Shown here one piece after another: positions 26,497 through 36,415 of a DNA stretch of 64,000 nucleotides (position 1 is its first letter; every line of letters starts with the position of its first letter). The notes under the pieces were generated by a model, which had not been told where the DNA came from, ran no database searches, and saw nothing but the letters and a program-made list of their open reading frames with translations. The position numbers and the translations under genes were made by a program. Source of the DNA: Kangiella aquimarina DSM 16071 (GTDB lineage Bacteria; Pseudomonadota; Gammaproteobacteria; Enterobacterales; Kangiellaceae); assembly GCF_000374105.1 (NCBI RefSeq), contig NZ_KB893651.1:573471-637470 (forward strand), given 5' to 3'.

Positions 26497-27487
26497 ATCC
26501 ATTTATCAAGGTGATAACCTCAATTACGCTCAAGCTACAGAATCATTCCAGGCTGTTCTTAAAGGTCAGGTTGAAGCTCCCGTTGTGGCAGCCATGTTGG
26601 CGGCGCTAAAGACCAAAGGTGAAACAGTGGAAGAAATTGCCGGAGCTGCCTATGCACTGCGACAGGAGGCGGTAGCTTTTCCACAACGTGACTATCTGGT
26701 CAGTGATTGTTGTGGAACCGGTGGGGATGGTTTAAACACTATTAATGTTTCAACCATTGTCAGTATCTTGGCTGCCACGGCTGGTGTCAAAGTGGTCAAG
26801 CATGGTAACCGCTCAGTATCATCAAAATGTGGCTCTGCCGATCTTATAGAGCGATTGGGTGTCAATATTCACTTAAGTCCTGCTCAAAGTAAGAAACTAC
26901 TGGATGATACGAATTTTTCATTTCTTTTCGCACCAGATTACCATCCCGGTGTAAGGCACGTTATGCCTGTCAGGCAGTCGTTAAAAACTCGCACCATTTT
27001 TAATTTAATTGGACCATTAGCCAACCCTGCGTTGCCCGAAGTGCAGTTGCTTGGTGTATACGATAAGCAATATTGTCGTCCTTTTGCCGAGATATTAAAA
27101 ATACTGGGCGCGAAAAAAGCATTGGTTGTGCATGGTTCAGGTTTGGACGAAATAGCAGTACATGACTCAACATTTGCAGTAAGTTTGGATGATGGCAAGA
27201 TTGAAGAGTTACATTTAACTCCAGAAGATTTTGGAATTGTTCGTCACAGCATCGCTAGCATTCAAGCTGATAGCATTGATGATAATGTTCGGTCCGCGAT
27301 CAATTTACTGCAAGGAAAAGGTTCTGAGGCCCATCTTGATATGGTTGCAGTGAATTGTGGAGCTTTGATGGTTTTGAATGGGATTGCACATGATTTTACA
27401 ACGGGGACTCAAACTGCGAAGGAACTTTTGAGCAGTGGCAAGGCTTATAAGCACTTTCAGGTAATCAAGGAGGGCTCGCATGCTTAA
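26480..27487 (+). CDS. trpD: Anthranilate phosphoribosyltransferase
   Basis: A 335-residue enzyme transferring the phosphoribosyl group of PRPP to anthranilate. It has the glycine-rich loop C-C-G-T-G-G-D-G-L-N-T-I-N (near residue 79), K-H-G-N-R-S-V-S-S-K-C-G-S-A-D, and R-T-I-F-N-L-I-G-P-L-A-N-P. Length matches the family. AAAAGGAG precedes two adjacent ATG codons (26480 and 26483); either may start. It overlaps trpG by 17 bases and trpCF by 8. Confidence 0.96.
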   Translation: MMQLLESIYQGDNLNYAQATESFQAVLKGQVEAPVVAAMLAALKTKGETVEEIAGAAYALRQEAVAFPQRDYLVSDCCGTGGDGLNTINVSTIVSILAATAGVKVVKHGNRSVSSKCGSADLIERLGVNIHLSPAQSKKLLDDTNFSFLFAPDYHPGVRHVMPVRQSLKTRTIFNLIGPLANPALPEVQLLGVYDKQYCRPFAEILKILGAKKALVVHGSGLDEIAVHDSTFAVSLDDGKIEELHLTPEDFGIVRHSIASIQADSIDDNVRSAINLLQGKGSEAHLDMVAVNCGALMVLNGIAHDFTTGTQTAKELLSSGKAYKHFQVIKEGSHA

Positions 27488-28940
27488 TGTTCTTGAAACT
27501 ATTTTGCAGCATAAGCGTGAGGTGATTGGTAACACGCCGGATTTTTCCACTCTGACGCCAAGTCAGCGTAGCTTCTATGATGCCTTAAGTCAGCCACATT
27601 ATGGGTTTATCATGGAGTGTAAAAAAGCTTCACCTTCAAAAGGATTGATTAGAGGAAACTTTGACATTGAAGAGATAGTTTCTGTCTACGATCAATATGC
27701 CGATGCGATTTCAGTATTAACGGAGGAACGATTTTTCCGAGGAAGTTTTTCCAACTTGGCGAAAGCCCGTCAATTAACGGACAAGCCGATACTCTGTAAA
27801 GATTTCATTTTTACCCCAAAGCAGATTCGTCAGGCTCGCCATTTTGGTGCTGATGCCGTTTTACTGATGCTCTCTGTTCTTAATGATCGTGACTATCAAA
27901 TATGTCATGAGCAGGCGACTTCATTAAATATGGACGTTCTCACAGAGGTCCATACAGAGGCTGAGCTTGAAAGAGCCATTCTATTAGGTGCGAAAATTAT
28001 TGGTATCAATAACCGTAACCTTAAAGACTTATCAACCAGCTTTGAGCATACTAAACAGCTCGTCGATAAGATCCCAGGTGATCGGTTAATCATTACTGAG
28101 TCGGGTATTTCTACTCATAGCGATGTGCTTGAGCTTTCCCGGTTTTCTGATGCCTGTCTCGTAGGGTCGAGTCTGATGAAAGAAGCTGATCTTGAGTGTG
28201 CTGCAAGGCAACTTGTTTATGGAGATATCAAGGTATGCGGGGTCACTCAACAGGCTGACATTACAATGTTAGAAACACTTCCAGTTAGCTCGGTAGGTAT
28301 TATTTTTGCGCCATCTTCTAAAAGGCGCGTTTCCGAAACTATTAAAACATCCCAAAAGCCATTAGTAGGTGTGTTCCAAAATCAGGAAACTGATGAGGTG
28401 GTATCCAAAGCGCTGAATTATCAACTGAACGCTATTCAGTTACACGGTGATGAAACATTGGAGTATGCAGAGGCTATCAGGCAGAAACTTCCTACGGTTA
28501 AGCTTTCTAAAGTTTTTCATGTTAGCTCTGACGTTTCAAAAGATGAACTTGTAAATGAGTTAGAAGATCTTCTTGAGCACTATGATGAAATCTTATTAGA
28601 TTCTGCAATTTGCGATGGTGAGCAACTGCAACGTGGTGGTACCGGGGTAACTTTTGACTGGTCATTAATACAGAGCCTGAAGCCAGAGTTATTGAGGCAA
28701 AAAATCCGAATTGCCGGTGGTGTCAGTTCGGCAAATATTCAACAGCTTAAACAAATGGGTATCACCAAGCTTGATATCTCCAGTTCAGTAGAGTCGAGTC
28801 CTGGCTTTAAAAGCCAGGACTTATTAACCGATTTCTTTCTTTCAGCCAGACCACAATCTGGTCGTAACTCTATCAATTCAATCGTAACTGAGTTAGACAG
28901 GCAGTCTACTGCAGTTGCTGCAACAGGAGTGTCTTCATGA
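27480..28940 (+). CDS. trpCF: Indole-3-glycerol phosphate synthase / phosphoribosylanthranilate isomerase fusion
   Basis: A 486-residue bifunctional protein of two TIM barrels. The TrpC half (1-255) shows [24 protein letters not shown] and I-G-I-N-N-R-N-L. The TrpF half (about 256-455) shows K-V-C-G-V-T with the catalytic Cys, the Q-L-H-G-D-E motif, and L-L-D-S-A-I with G-G-T-G-V-T-F-D-W. This fusion is usual in enterobacteria and some relatives. A tail of about 25 residues (Q-S-G-R-N-S-I-N-S) follows the second barrel. It overlaps trpB by four bases. Confidence 0.96.
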   Translation: MLNVLETILQHKREVIGNTPDFSTLTPSQRSFYDALSQPHYGFIMECKKASPSKGLIRGNFDIEEIVSVYDQYADAISVLTEERFFRGSFSNLAKARQLTDKPILCKDFIFTPKQIRQARHFGADAVLLMLSVLNDRDYQICHEQATSLNMDVLTEVHTEAELERAILLGAKIIGINNRNLKDLSTSFEHTKQLVDKIPGDRLIITESGISTHSDVLELSRFSDACLVGSSLMKEADLECAARQLVYGDIKVCGVTQQADITMLETLPVSSVGIIFAPSSKRRVSETIKTSQKPLVGVFQNQETDEVVSKALNYQLNAIQLHGDETLEYAEAIRQKLPTVKLSKVFHVSSDVSKDELVNELEDLLEHYDEILLDSAICDGEQLQRGGTGVTFDWSLIQSLKPELLRQKIRIAGGVSSANIQQLKQMGITKLDISSSVESSPGFKSQDLLTDFFLSARPQSGRNSINSIVTELDRQSTAVAATGVSS

Positions 28941-30148
28941 ATCAAAAAGTTAATGCACCGACTCAATTTGAATTTGATGGTGCTTATATTGGTCAGTTTG
29001 GAGGTCAGTTTGTGCCTCAGCTACTTATGCCTGCGTTACAACAACTTAACAAGGCATTCGAAGCATCGCTGGTCGATAACGACTTTCAAACTGAGTTAAA
29101 GCGTTTGCTTAAAGAGTATGCGGGGCGGCCCACACCGGTCACTGAATGCACCTCTTATGCACGGATTAATCAGTCGCGAATATTTCTTAAACGTGAAGAT
29201 TTATTGCATGGTGGAGCCCATAAAACCAATCAGGTTCTTGCCCAGGCATTACTGGCCAAGAAAATGGGTAAGCATCGAATTATCGCTGAAACCGGGGCGG
29301 GTCAGCATGGTGTCGCAACGGCTTTGGCCTGTGCACTGTTAGGCCTTAAGGCCACCATTTATATGGGTAAAAAAGATTGCGATCGGCAAGCGCCCAATGT
29401 TTTTAGAATGCAACTGATGGGAGCCGAAGTCATCCCCGTTGATAACGGTAGTGCCAGCTTGAAAGATGCTATCAATGAATCGCTGCGTGACTGGGCTTCA
29501 AGTTATGAAACCACTCATTACCTATTAGGTACCGTTGCAGGTCCTGCCCCATTTCCAAAGATGGTTCGTACATTCCAGAAAATTATTGGAGAAGAAGCGA
29601 AACAGCAGATGAAGGAGTTAATTGGTCAGCTACCTGATGCTGTAATTGCTTGTGTCGGTGGTGGTTCAAATGCAATTGGTATCTTTGCCGATTTCATTAA
29701 GGATGAGCAGGTCAGACTCATTGGCGTTGAGCCTGCTGGTAAAGGTCTTGATACCAATGCTCATGGGGCAACTTTATTGAAAGGGCACGAAGGTATTTTG
29801 CATGGTGCCAGAACCTATGTCATGCAGGATAAAGAAGGGCAGGTACAGGAGTCCCATTCGGTATCGGCAGGATTAGACTATCCGGCGGTTGGCCCTGAAC
29901 ACGTCCATTTAATGACATCGGGTCGGGCAGAGTACGTATCGGTGACAGATGAGGAAGCGCTTGAGGCTTTTCAGGAGCTTTCAAAAAGCGAAGGAATTAT
30001 TCCCGCATTAGAGTCATCTCATGCATTAGCTTACGCCAAGAAACTGGCAGCAGAATCCACAGAGCCACTTAATATTTTAGTGAACCTGTCTGGTCGTGGT
30101 GATAAAGACCTGGCTCATGTCATGAGTATACTTAACTCTTCGAATTAG
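28937..30148 (+). CDS. trpB: Tryptophan synthase beta chain
   Basis: A 403-residue PLP enzyme condensing indole with serine. Visible are [11 protein letters not shown] at the N-terminus, the PLP lysine in H-G-G-A-H-K-T-N-Q (near residue 93), [10 protein letters not shown], and the phosphate-binding [10 protein letters not shown]. It forms an alpha2beta2 complex with TrpA, encoded 25 bases downstream. The ATG overlaps the trpCF stop. The sequence is of the common TrpB1 type, with the family's normal length. Confidence 0.97.
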   Translation: MNQKVNAPTQFEFDGAYIGQFGGQFVPQLLMPALQQLNKAFEASLVDNDFQTELKRLLKEYAGRPTPVTECTSYARINQSRIFLKREDLLHGGAHKTNQVLAQALLAKKMGKHRIIAETGAGQHGVATALACALLGLKATIYMGKKDCDRQAPNVFRMQLMGAEVIPVDNGSASLKDAINESLRDWASSYETTHYLLGTVAGPAPFPKMVRTFQKIIGEEAKQQMKELIGQLPDAVIACVGGGSNAIGIFADFIKDEQVRLIGVEPAGKGLDTNAHGATLLKGHEGILHGARTYVMQDKEGQVQESHSVSAGLDYPAVGPEHVHLMTSGRAEYVSVTDEEALEAFQELSKSEGIIPALESSHALAYAKKLAAESTEPLNILVNLSGRGDKDLAHVMSILNSSN

Positions 30149-30173
30149 CTTTAAAAAGTAATGAGACATTCAA

Positions 30174-31079
30174 ATGAGATATAACAAATTATTTAACAGC
30201 TTGAAAGAAAGAAACCAGCTGGCCTATATTCCGTTTTTACTTCTAGGCGATCCCACTGAGGAGTTATCGTTAAAACTCATCGATACTCTGGTTAAAAATG
30301 GTGCTGATGCTTTAGAGTTAGGATTTGCATTTTCTGATCCGGTAGCCGATGGACCAGTCATTCAGGCAGCTAGTCTTCGGCCACTGACAAACGGTTTTTA
30401 TGTTGATGCTGGTTTTAAGTTAATTTCCCAAGTCCGTGCTAAATACCCTGACTTGCCAATAGGTATATTGACTTATGCCAACCTGGTATTTGCGCCTGGT
30501 ATCGAGCAATTTTATGATAAAGCTGCTCGCTCTGGTGTGGATTCGGTGCTTATTGCTGACTGCCCTGTGGAAGAGAGAGATTTATTCTCGGCTGCCGCTA
30601 GAAACTGTTCCATTGACACTGTGTATATTGCTCCGCCCGATGCTGGGCCTTCGAGTTTGGAATTAATTGCCAATTACAGTCAGGGCTACACTTATGTGTT
30701 GAGTCGAAAAGGTATTACTGGCACTGAAAATAGTCAGCAGGAAACTGGCACCGACTTGATTGAACAGTTGAAGCAATTACAAGCACCGCCTCTTGTCCAG
30801 GGGTTCGGTATATCAAAGCCAGAGCATGTGCTTCAGGCAGCAGAGGCAGGTGTGGACGGAATAATTACTGGCTCAGCCATAGTTAACTTGATCAATGAGC
30901 ATTATAATACACCGGATAAAATGTTAGATTTAGTGGCTGATTATGCCAAGACTATGTCTGACGCGGCACATAATGCACGCCACCAACTAAAAATGGTGCA
31001 TACAATTGAAAAAGGCTCTAACTATGTCGATAGCGGAAACAATCAAACAGCAGCTGCTGGAAATGGAACAGCAAGTTGA
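30174..31079 (+). CDS. trpA: Tryptophan synthase alpha chain with C-terminal extension
   Basis: A 301-residue TIM barrel that releases indole from indole-3-glycerol phosphate. Catalytic Glu is in L-E-L-G-F-A-F-S-D-P and catalytic Asp in D-P-V-A-D-G-P; Y-I-P-F-L-L-L-G-D-P and V-Q-G-F-G-I-S are also typical. E. coli TrpA is 268 residues, so about 35 extra residues (H-Q-L-K-M-V-H-T-I-E-K onward, ending N-G-T-A-S) extend the C-terminus. The coding region of this tail overlaps the start of yfcL by 56 bases in another frame. Confidence 0.95.
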   Translation: MRYNKLFNSLKERNQLAYIPFLLLGDPTEELSLKLIDTLVKNGADALELGFAFSDPVADGPVIQAASLRPLTNGFYVDAGFKLISQVRAKYPDLPIGILTYANLVFAPGIEQFYDKAARSGVDSVLIADCPVEERDLFSAAARNCSIDTVYIAPPDAGPSSLELIANYSQGYTYVLSRKGITGTENSQQETGTDLIEQLKQLQAPPLVQGFGISKPEHVLQAAEAGVDGIITGSAIVNLINEHYNTPDKMLDLVADYAKTMSDAAHNARHQLKMVHTIEKGSNYVDSGNNQTAAAGNGTAS

Positions 31080-31272
31080 AGAAGAAAAACTGTTTTTAGT
31101 AGGGTATCTGATTCCAATGGTAGATTTGATACCAGTCGATGATTTGTCTGATGATGAATGGTTTGCGGAGTTTGCGCTGTTTGTAGAAGATGCAGTCGAA
31201 GCTGATGGCTTAAGTGACCGTGATGTTGACTTGCTATCTGAATTACTCGATGAGCTGCAACCCGCAGATTAG
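31024..31272 (+). CDS. yfcL: YfcL-family small protein
   Basis: An 82-residue acidic helical protein. The ending L-S-D-R-D-V-D-L-L-S-E-L-L-D-E-L-Q resembles the L-S-x-R-D-x-x-L-V-x-x-x-W-x-x-L end of E. coli YfcL, and the middle L-F-L-V-G-Y-L-I-P-M-V fits that family's G-Y-L-x-G-H segment. YfcL in enterics is encoded near aroC, as here. Function is unknown. ATG 31024 lies inside the trpA tail; a longer start at 31006 is possible. Confidence 0.65.
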   Translation: MSIAETIKQQLLEMEQQVEEEKLFLVGYLIPMVDLIPVDDLSDDEWFAEFALFVEDAVEADGLSDRDVDLLSELLDELQPAD

Positions 31273-31299
31273 ACCTGAAACATCAGGCCTTGTTTATAT

Positions 31300-32616
31300 T
31301 TGGAAAAACTTTTGACTGATAGAATCGTAACGTCGAGTGATATAAAGCCTTTTGAAGTAACGCTTCCGGGTAGTAAATACCTCGCTAACCGCTATATCGT
31401 TCTTGCTGCTATTAGCCATGGTACAACTCAGCTTACCAATGTCCCTGCTAATGACGACATAAAAGCTGCTTTACAGGCTATTTCTATTTTAGGCGCAGAT
31501 ATCCAGTGGATTGATGAAAGCAGCGTCAATATCAAGAGCATTGAAAACTTTGAGTTATCTAGTGACTTGATTATTGATTGTCATGACAGCGGGACTCTGG
31601 CGCGCTTTATTACTGCGCTGACGGGCTTGTTTTATTCTTCTTCCGGACACTCGATTACTATTACAGGCAGTGCTCAGATGCGGTCGAGGCCAATGAATGA
31701 GAGTGTGGTAAGCCTGCAGAATCTTGGAGTCAAAGTAAGCAGTGATAATGGTTATTTACCAATAAAATTGTCCGGTCCGATTGCAGGTGGCTCGTGTGAA
31801 CTTGATGCCTCTCGAAGTAGCCAATTTCTCAGTGGTTTATTGATTGCGTGTCTTAGAGCAGAAAAAGATACCTTGATTCATTTAAACTCAGAGTTGGTGT
31901 CTGAAAGTTATGTTGAGCTAACTTTGCGAGCGATTGAGCTTTTTGGCGGTGAGATAAAAAGAATTAATTGTCGCGAATTTTTTATTCCTGGGCAGCAGTC
32001 ACTAACAGCTCAGGAAATACAAGTTGCAGGTGACGTGGTTAGCAGCAGCTATTTTATGGCTGCTGCTCTGTTTGCAAAAACATCTTGTACTATAAAGCAT
32101 TACCACTTCGATTCCCCGCAGGGAGAATCTAAGTTTCCACAGGTACTGGAAAAGATGGGTGCGAAAGTTTATCTGAAGCATGATGATCTGACTGTTGAGT
32201 ATGATAAACCACTTCAAGGTGTCGAAGTTGATATGGGTAATATGCCGGATGCTGTACCAACTTTAGCAGCTATTGCATGTTTTGCTGAGGGAGAAACCCG
32301 AATTACCAATATTGGCCATCTGGCTTTTAAAGAGTCAAACCGAATCGTTGATCTCTGTGAGCAGTTGAGAAAGTTGGGGGCAGATTGTGATTACGATCAA
32401 TCGAGTATCACCATTCGTGGTTCAAAAGATCTCAATGCAGGTAAAGTCTCCAGTTGTCATGACCATAGGCTCGCCATGAGCCTAGCTTTAATGGGGATCA
32501 GGTTACCCGGTCTAGTGATTGAGCATTCTGAAGCGGTGGCCAAGTCATTCCCGGATTACTGGCAGTATGTTGAGCGGATTGGTATGGTTATCGAACCAAA
32601 CTTAATAAGCAATTAA
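31300..32616 (+). CDS. aroA: 3-phosphoshikimate 1-carboxyvinyltransferase (EPSP synthase), divergent
   Basis: A 438-residue EPSP synthase joining shikimate 3-phosphate and PEP. Catalytic elements persist: R-x-R-P-M-N, S-R-S-S-Q-F-L-S-G, P-D-A-V-P-T, K-E-S-N-R, D-H-R-L-A-M and A-K-S-F-P-D. Two usually invariant blocks differ: P-G-S-K-Y-L-A-N-R instead of P-G-S-K-S-x-S-N-R, and D-S-G-T-L-A-R-F instead of N-A-G-T-A-x-R-P. The start is uncertain: no ATG fits, and TTG 31300 or TTG 31312 (with GGAAAA upstream) are the options. It lies between yfcL and aroC in the same operon. Confidence 0.88.
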   Translation: MEKLLTDRIVTSSDIKPFEVTLPGSKYLANRYIVLAAISHGTTQLTNVPANDDIKAALQAISILGADIQWIDESSVNIKSIENFELSSDLIIDCHDSGTLARFITALTGLFYSSSGHSITITGSAQMRSRPMNESVVSLQNLGVKVSSDNGYLPIKLSGPIAGGSCELDASRSSQFLSGLLIACLRAEKDTLIHLNSELVSESYVELTLRAIELFGGEIKRINCREFFIPGQQSLTAQEIQVAGDVVSSSYFMAAALFAKTSCTIKHYHFDSPQGESKFPQVLEKMGAKVYLKHDDLTVEYDKPLQGVEVDMGNMPDAVPTLAAIACFAEGETRITNIGHLAFKESNRIVDLCEQLRKLGADCDYDQSSITIRGSKDLNAGKVSSCHDHRLAMSLALMGIRLPGLVIEHSEAVAKSFPDYWQYVERIGMVIEPNLISN

Positions 32617-32631
32617 TGATTAGGACTTTTT

Positions 32632-33729
32632 ATGGCTGGTGATAGTTTCGGTACATTATTCAGAGTGACTAACTGGGGTGAGTCTCACGGCAAAGCCATT
32701 GGCGCAGTTGTAGAAGGCTGTCCTGCTGGCCTTAAGCTATCCGAGGAAGATATACAGCCATTTCTTGACCGTCGTCGGCCAGGTCAGAGCTCAATTACCA
32801 CTAGGCGAGATGAAGCCGATCAGGTTCAAATTCTTTCGGGTGTGGTTGATGGGATCACAACGGGTACTCCAATCAGCCTGTTAATTCCTAATAAGGATCA
32901 GCGGAGCAAGGACTATTCAGAGTTGCAGTCCATTTTCAGGCCCAGCCACGCTGATTATACTTACCAAAAAAAATATGGTATCCGGGATGTGGCCGGAGGT
33001 GGTCGAAGCTCAGCCCGAATCACCGCAGGACATGTTGCAGCAGGCGCTATCGCGCGAAAAGTTTTGCAGCAGGCATTAGGCACGGAAATCGTGGCGTATG
33101 TAAAAAGCATTCAGGATCTGAGTATGACTCTTGGCTCTGAGGAAGTGGATGCCAGTCTCATTGAGAAGACCCCGGTACGCTGCCCTGATTTAGTATTAGC
33201 CGACGAAATGATTGCTAAAATTGAGCAGGCTCGTAAAAAAGGTGATTCCCTTGGCGGTATTGTTGAGTGCCGAATTAACTCGATTCCAGTAGGTTTGGGT
33301 GAGCCGGTGTTCGATAAGCTGGAAGCAGATTTAGCAAAAGTTATGATGGCAATCAATGCCTCTAAGGCCTTTGAAATTGGTTCGGGTTTTGCTGGCACAT
33401 TATCAAGTGGCTCAGAGCATAATGATGTTTTTATTAATGAGTCAGGCCAGGTCAAAACCAGAAGTAACAATTCGGGTGGCGTATTAGGTGGTATATCTAA
33501 TGGTATGCCGATCGTTTTTAGGGTTGCTTTCAAGCCTACGCCAACCATTATCAAGGAGCAGGAAACGGTTAACCTTGAAGGAGAAGAAACTATTTTTCAT
33601 GGAAGAGGGCGGCATGATCCTTGTGTATTACCGAGAGCTGTTCCTATTGTTGAAGCAATGGCGGCATTAGTTCTGTGTGATCATTTCTTACGTTATAGAG
33701 CTTATAAAGACCTATTCAACATCGATTAA
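32632..33729 (+). CDS. aroC: Chorismate synthase
   Basis: A 365-residue FMN-dependent lyase that makes chorismate, the substrate of TrpE. Landmarks are the N-terminal [26 protein letters not shown], the R-P-S-H-A-D-Y-T-Y segment, [10 protein letters not shown], and the late [10 protein letters not shown]. Length is normal. It is the last gene of the aromatic operon, 15 bases after aroA, and is followed by a terminator. Its linkage to aroF and the trp genes means one attenuated transcript covers both ends of the pathway. Confidence 0.97.
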   Translation: MAGDSFGTLFRVTNWGESHGKAIGAVVEGCPAGLKLSEEDIQPFLDRRRPGQSSITTRRDEADQVQILSGVVDGITTGTPISLLIPNKDQRSKDYSELQSIFRPSHADYTYQKKYGIRDVAGGGRSSARITAGHVAAGAIARKVLQQALGTEIVAYVKSIQDLSMTLGSEEVDASLIEKTPVRCPDLVLADEMIAKIEQARKKGDSLGGIVECRINSIPVGLGEPVFDKLEADLAKVMMAINASKAFEIGSGFAGTLSSGSEHNDVFINESGQVKTRSNNSGGVLGGISNGMPIVFRVAFKPTPTIIKEQETVNLEGEETIFHGRGRHDPCVLPRAVPIVEAMAALVLCDHFLRYRAYKDLFNID

Positions 33730-33747
33730 GTTAATAAGCGATTTTTA

Positions 33748-33775
33748 AAAAGGGCTGGATTATTCCAGCCCTTTT
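33748..33775. terminator. Terminator of the aromatic operon
   Basis: A 12-bp stem AAAAGGGCTGGA (33748-33759) with TCCAGCCCTTTT (33764-33775), loop TTAT, followed on the plus strand by GCTTTTTTTG. The 3' arm overlaps the last codons of the convergent DUF2069 gene, whose stop begins at 33762. Confidence 0.85.
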
Positions 33776-34173
33776 GCTTTTTTTGCATCTTTGTTGGTCT
33801 TAATGCCGTGTCCTAATGCATTCTTTTTAACGTATAAAACAGAAGCAAAGAAATAAACAACGCAAAGAATCGTGACGATGAGTGACCACTGAAATTTTTC
33901 TGGCTCAATGATATAGAAGAAGGCATAGAAGAATGGCAATAAAATAATAAAGCCGGTCCAGCCATAAGTATAAGTTTTACCTTTAAACAAACCAGGTAGT
34001 GCTATTAGTAAAGGTGCCCACCATATCACGAGCGAAAAGTATACCAGGGATTGGCTTTCATGATTCTTTACGATAAAGAAAGGCATCATAACTACAATCG
34101 CCAGGTAGGTTATCAGTCCAATTAATCGATAGCGAAGAGCACTGAGTAAATAGGGATTAAGTTCGTTTTGCAT
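33760..34173 (-). CDS. DUF2069 membrane protein
   Basis: A 137-residue inner-membrane protein with four hydrophobic segments (around residues 13-33, 42-61, 66-84 and 91-112) and a basic tail (K-T-N-K-D-A-K-K-A-K). This layout and the internal motif P-G-L-F-K-G-K-T-Y-T-Y-G-W match DUF2069. Start at ATG 34173 (M-Q-N-E-L-N-P-Y) because the longer reading would run back into wrbA. It is the third gene of an arsC-wrbA-DUF2069 group seen in other gammaproteobacteria. The role is unknown. Confidence 0.8.
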   Translation of the reverse strand: MQNELNPYLLSALRYRLIGLITYLAIVVMMPFFIVKNHESQSLVYFSLVIWWAPLLIALPGLFKGKTYTYGWTGFIILLPFFYAFFYIIEPEKFQWSLIVTILCVVYFFASVLYVKKNALGHGIKTNKDAKKAKGLE

Positions 34174-34195
34174 AATGAATGTGTTCTTTTGTGAT

Positions 34196-35171
<976 letters not shown>

Positions 35172-35215
35172 AATATGATGTAATTTATTAAAACGTAGGG
35201 CTATTTTAGGCATAA

Positions 35216-36415
35216 ATGAGCATGGAAAAAAGATGGAAGTGGTTAAAAGCCTTTATTAATTTTGTTTTTAGCCAGTTTAACCGCAAACAAGCGAGTGCCA
35301 TGGCGGCGGAACTTACCTTGAGCAATATGTTGGCTTTGGTTCCGTTGATGACGGTTGCTGTCAGTCTAATGGCAGTGTTTCCAGCTTTTGAAAGTGTGAA
35401 TGCCCAGGTCCAGTCGCTAATCTTTGATAACCTGTTACCTGAAACAGGGCTTGCCGTTCAAGAGCATCTCAATGAGTATGTGTCGAAATCAAAAAATCTT
35501 TCTGCGATTGGCTTTGGCTTTTTAATCGTCACTTCATTATTGTTGATGCGCTCTATTGATCGATCTATCAATGCGTTGTGGGAGACGCCTACACAACGCA
35601 GAGGAATCCATAAAATTCTGGCATATTGGGCCATGTTAACGATGGCACCTATTCTTATTGCTGCCAGCCTGGCGGCATCTTCTTATTTCGCAGCTTTACC
35701 CATTGTGTCTCACTTAAGTGGAGTGCTCACCATTGGATTACCATTTATTCTGATCGTTCTCGCTTTCTCAGCTTTATATACCGTTGTACCTTTTACCCAG
35801 GTGAAATTTTATAAGGCACTTATTGCCGCATCGATTACCGCGATACTATTTGAATTAGCTAAATACGGCTTTGCTATTTTCGTAACCAAGTTTTCAAGCT
35901 ATGAGCTAATTTATGGTGCTATTACTGCCATACCCATTTTTTTCCTTTGGGTCTATCTTTCCTGGTCTATTCTGTTGCTCGGTGTGATTATCTGTTTTGG
36001 TTTGCACCGTTTTGAAATGGACAGTGAGAAACATGAACATGAGTTTATTTCTATATTAAAAATTCTACAGTTCTTTACTCAGGCGCAAGAAAAGGAAAGT
36101 TCGTTGTCGTTACAGCAGCTAAAGAGCAAGTTCAGTTATTTGCATGAGCAGACAGTTCGGGGTTATCTGGAACAGTTATTAAGGCTGAACTTTCTTGCAA
36201 AACTTGAAAGTGAACAGTATTGCCTTAAATTGACAGGAAGAAGCTTAACTATTGACGAGGTTTATCGTCGTGGGAACTGGCGTTTGCCGAACAATAACCA
36301 GGTGCTGTCAGATGATAAAGATGATATTTTTAGTCAGCCAATCGAGCAGGCAAACCTTGAATTGGATAAAGCACTGGAGATTTCGTTAGTCCCTACGAAT
36401 TCCAAAGATAGCTAG
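35216..36415 (+). CDS. YihY/BrkB-family inner-membrane protein
   Basis: A 399-residue protein of the YihY (UPF0761) family. It begins with F-V-F-S-Q-F-N-R-K-Q-A-S-A-M-A-A-E-L-T-L-S-N-M (quoted in part), the typical start that precedes the first helix, and has about six transmembrane segments between residues 35 and 270. The tail (about 280-370) is soluble and resembles a winged helix, which some family members have. Function is not settled despite old names such as RNase BN. It overlaps the convergent gene at 36386 by 30 bases. Confidence 0.88.
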   Translation: MSMEKRWKWLKAFINFVFSQFNRKQASAMAAELTLSNMLALVPLMTVAVSLMAVFPAFESVNAQVQSLIFDNLLPETGLAVQEHLNEYVSKSKNLSAIGFGFLIVTSLLLMRSIDRSINALWETPTQRRGIHKILAYWAMLTMAPILIAASLAASSYFAALPIVSHLSGVLTIGLPFILIVLAFSALYTVVPFTQVKFYKALIAASITAILFELAKYGFAIFVTKFSSYELIYGAITAIPIFFLWVYLSWSILLLGVIICFGLHRFEMDSEKHEHEFISILKILQFFTQAQEKESSLSLQQLKSKFSYLHEQTVRGYLEQLLRLNFLAKLESEQYCLKLTGRSLTIDEVYRRGNWRLPNNNQVLSDDKDDIFSQPIEQANLELDKALEISLVPTNSKDS

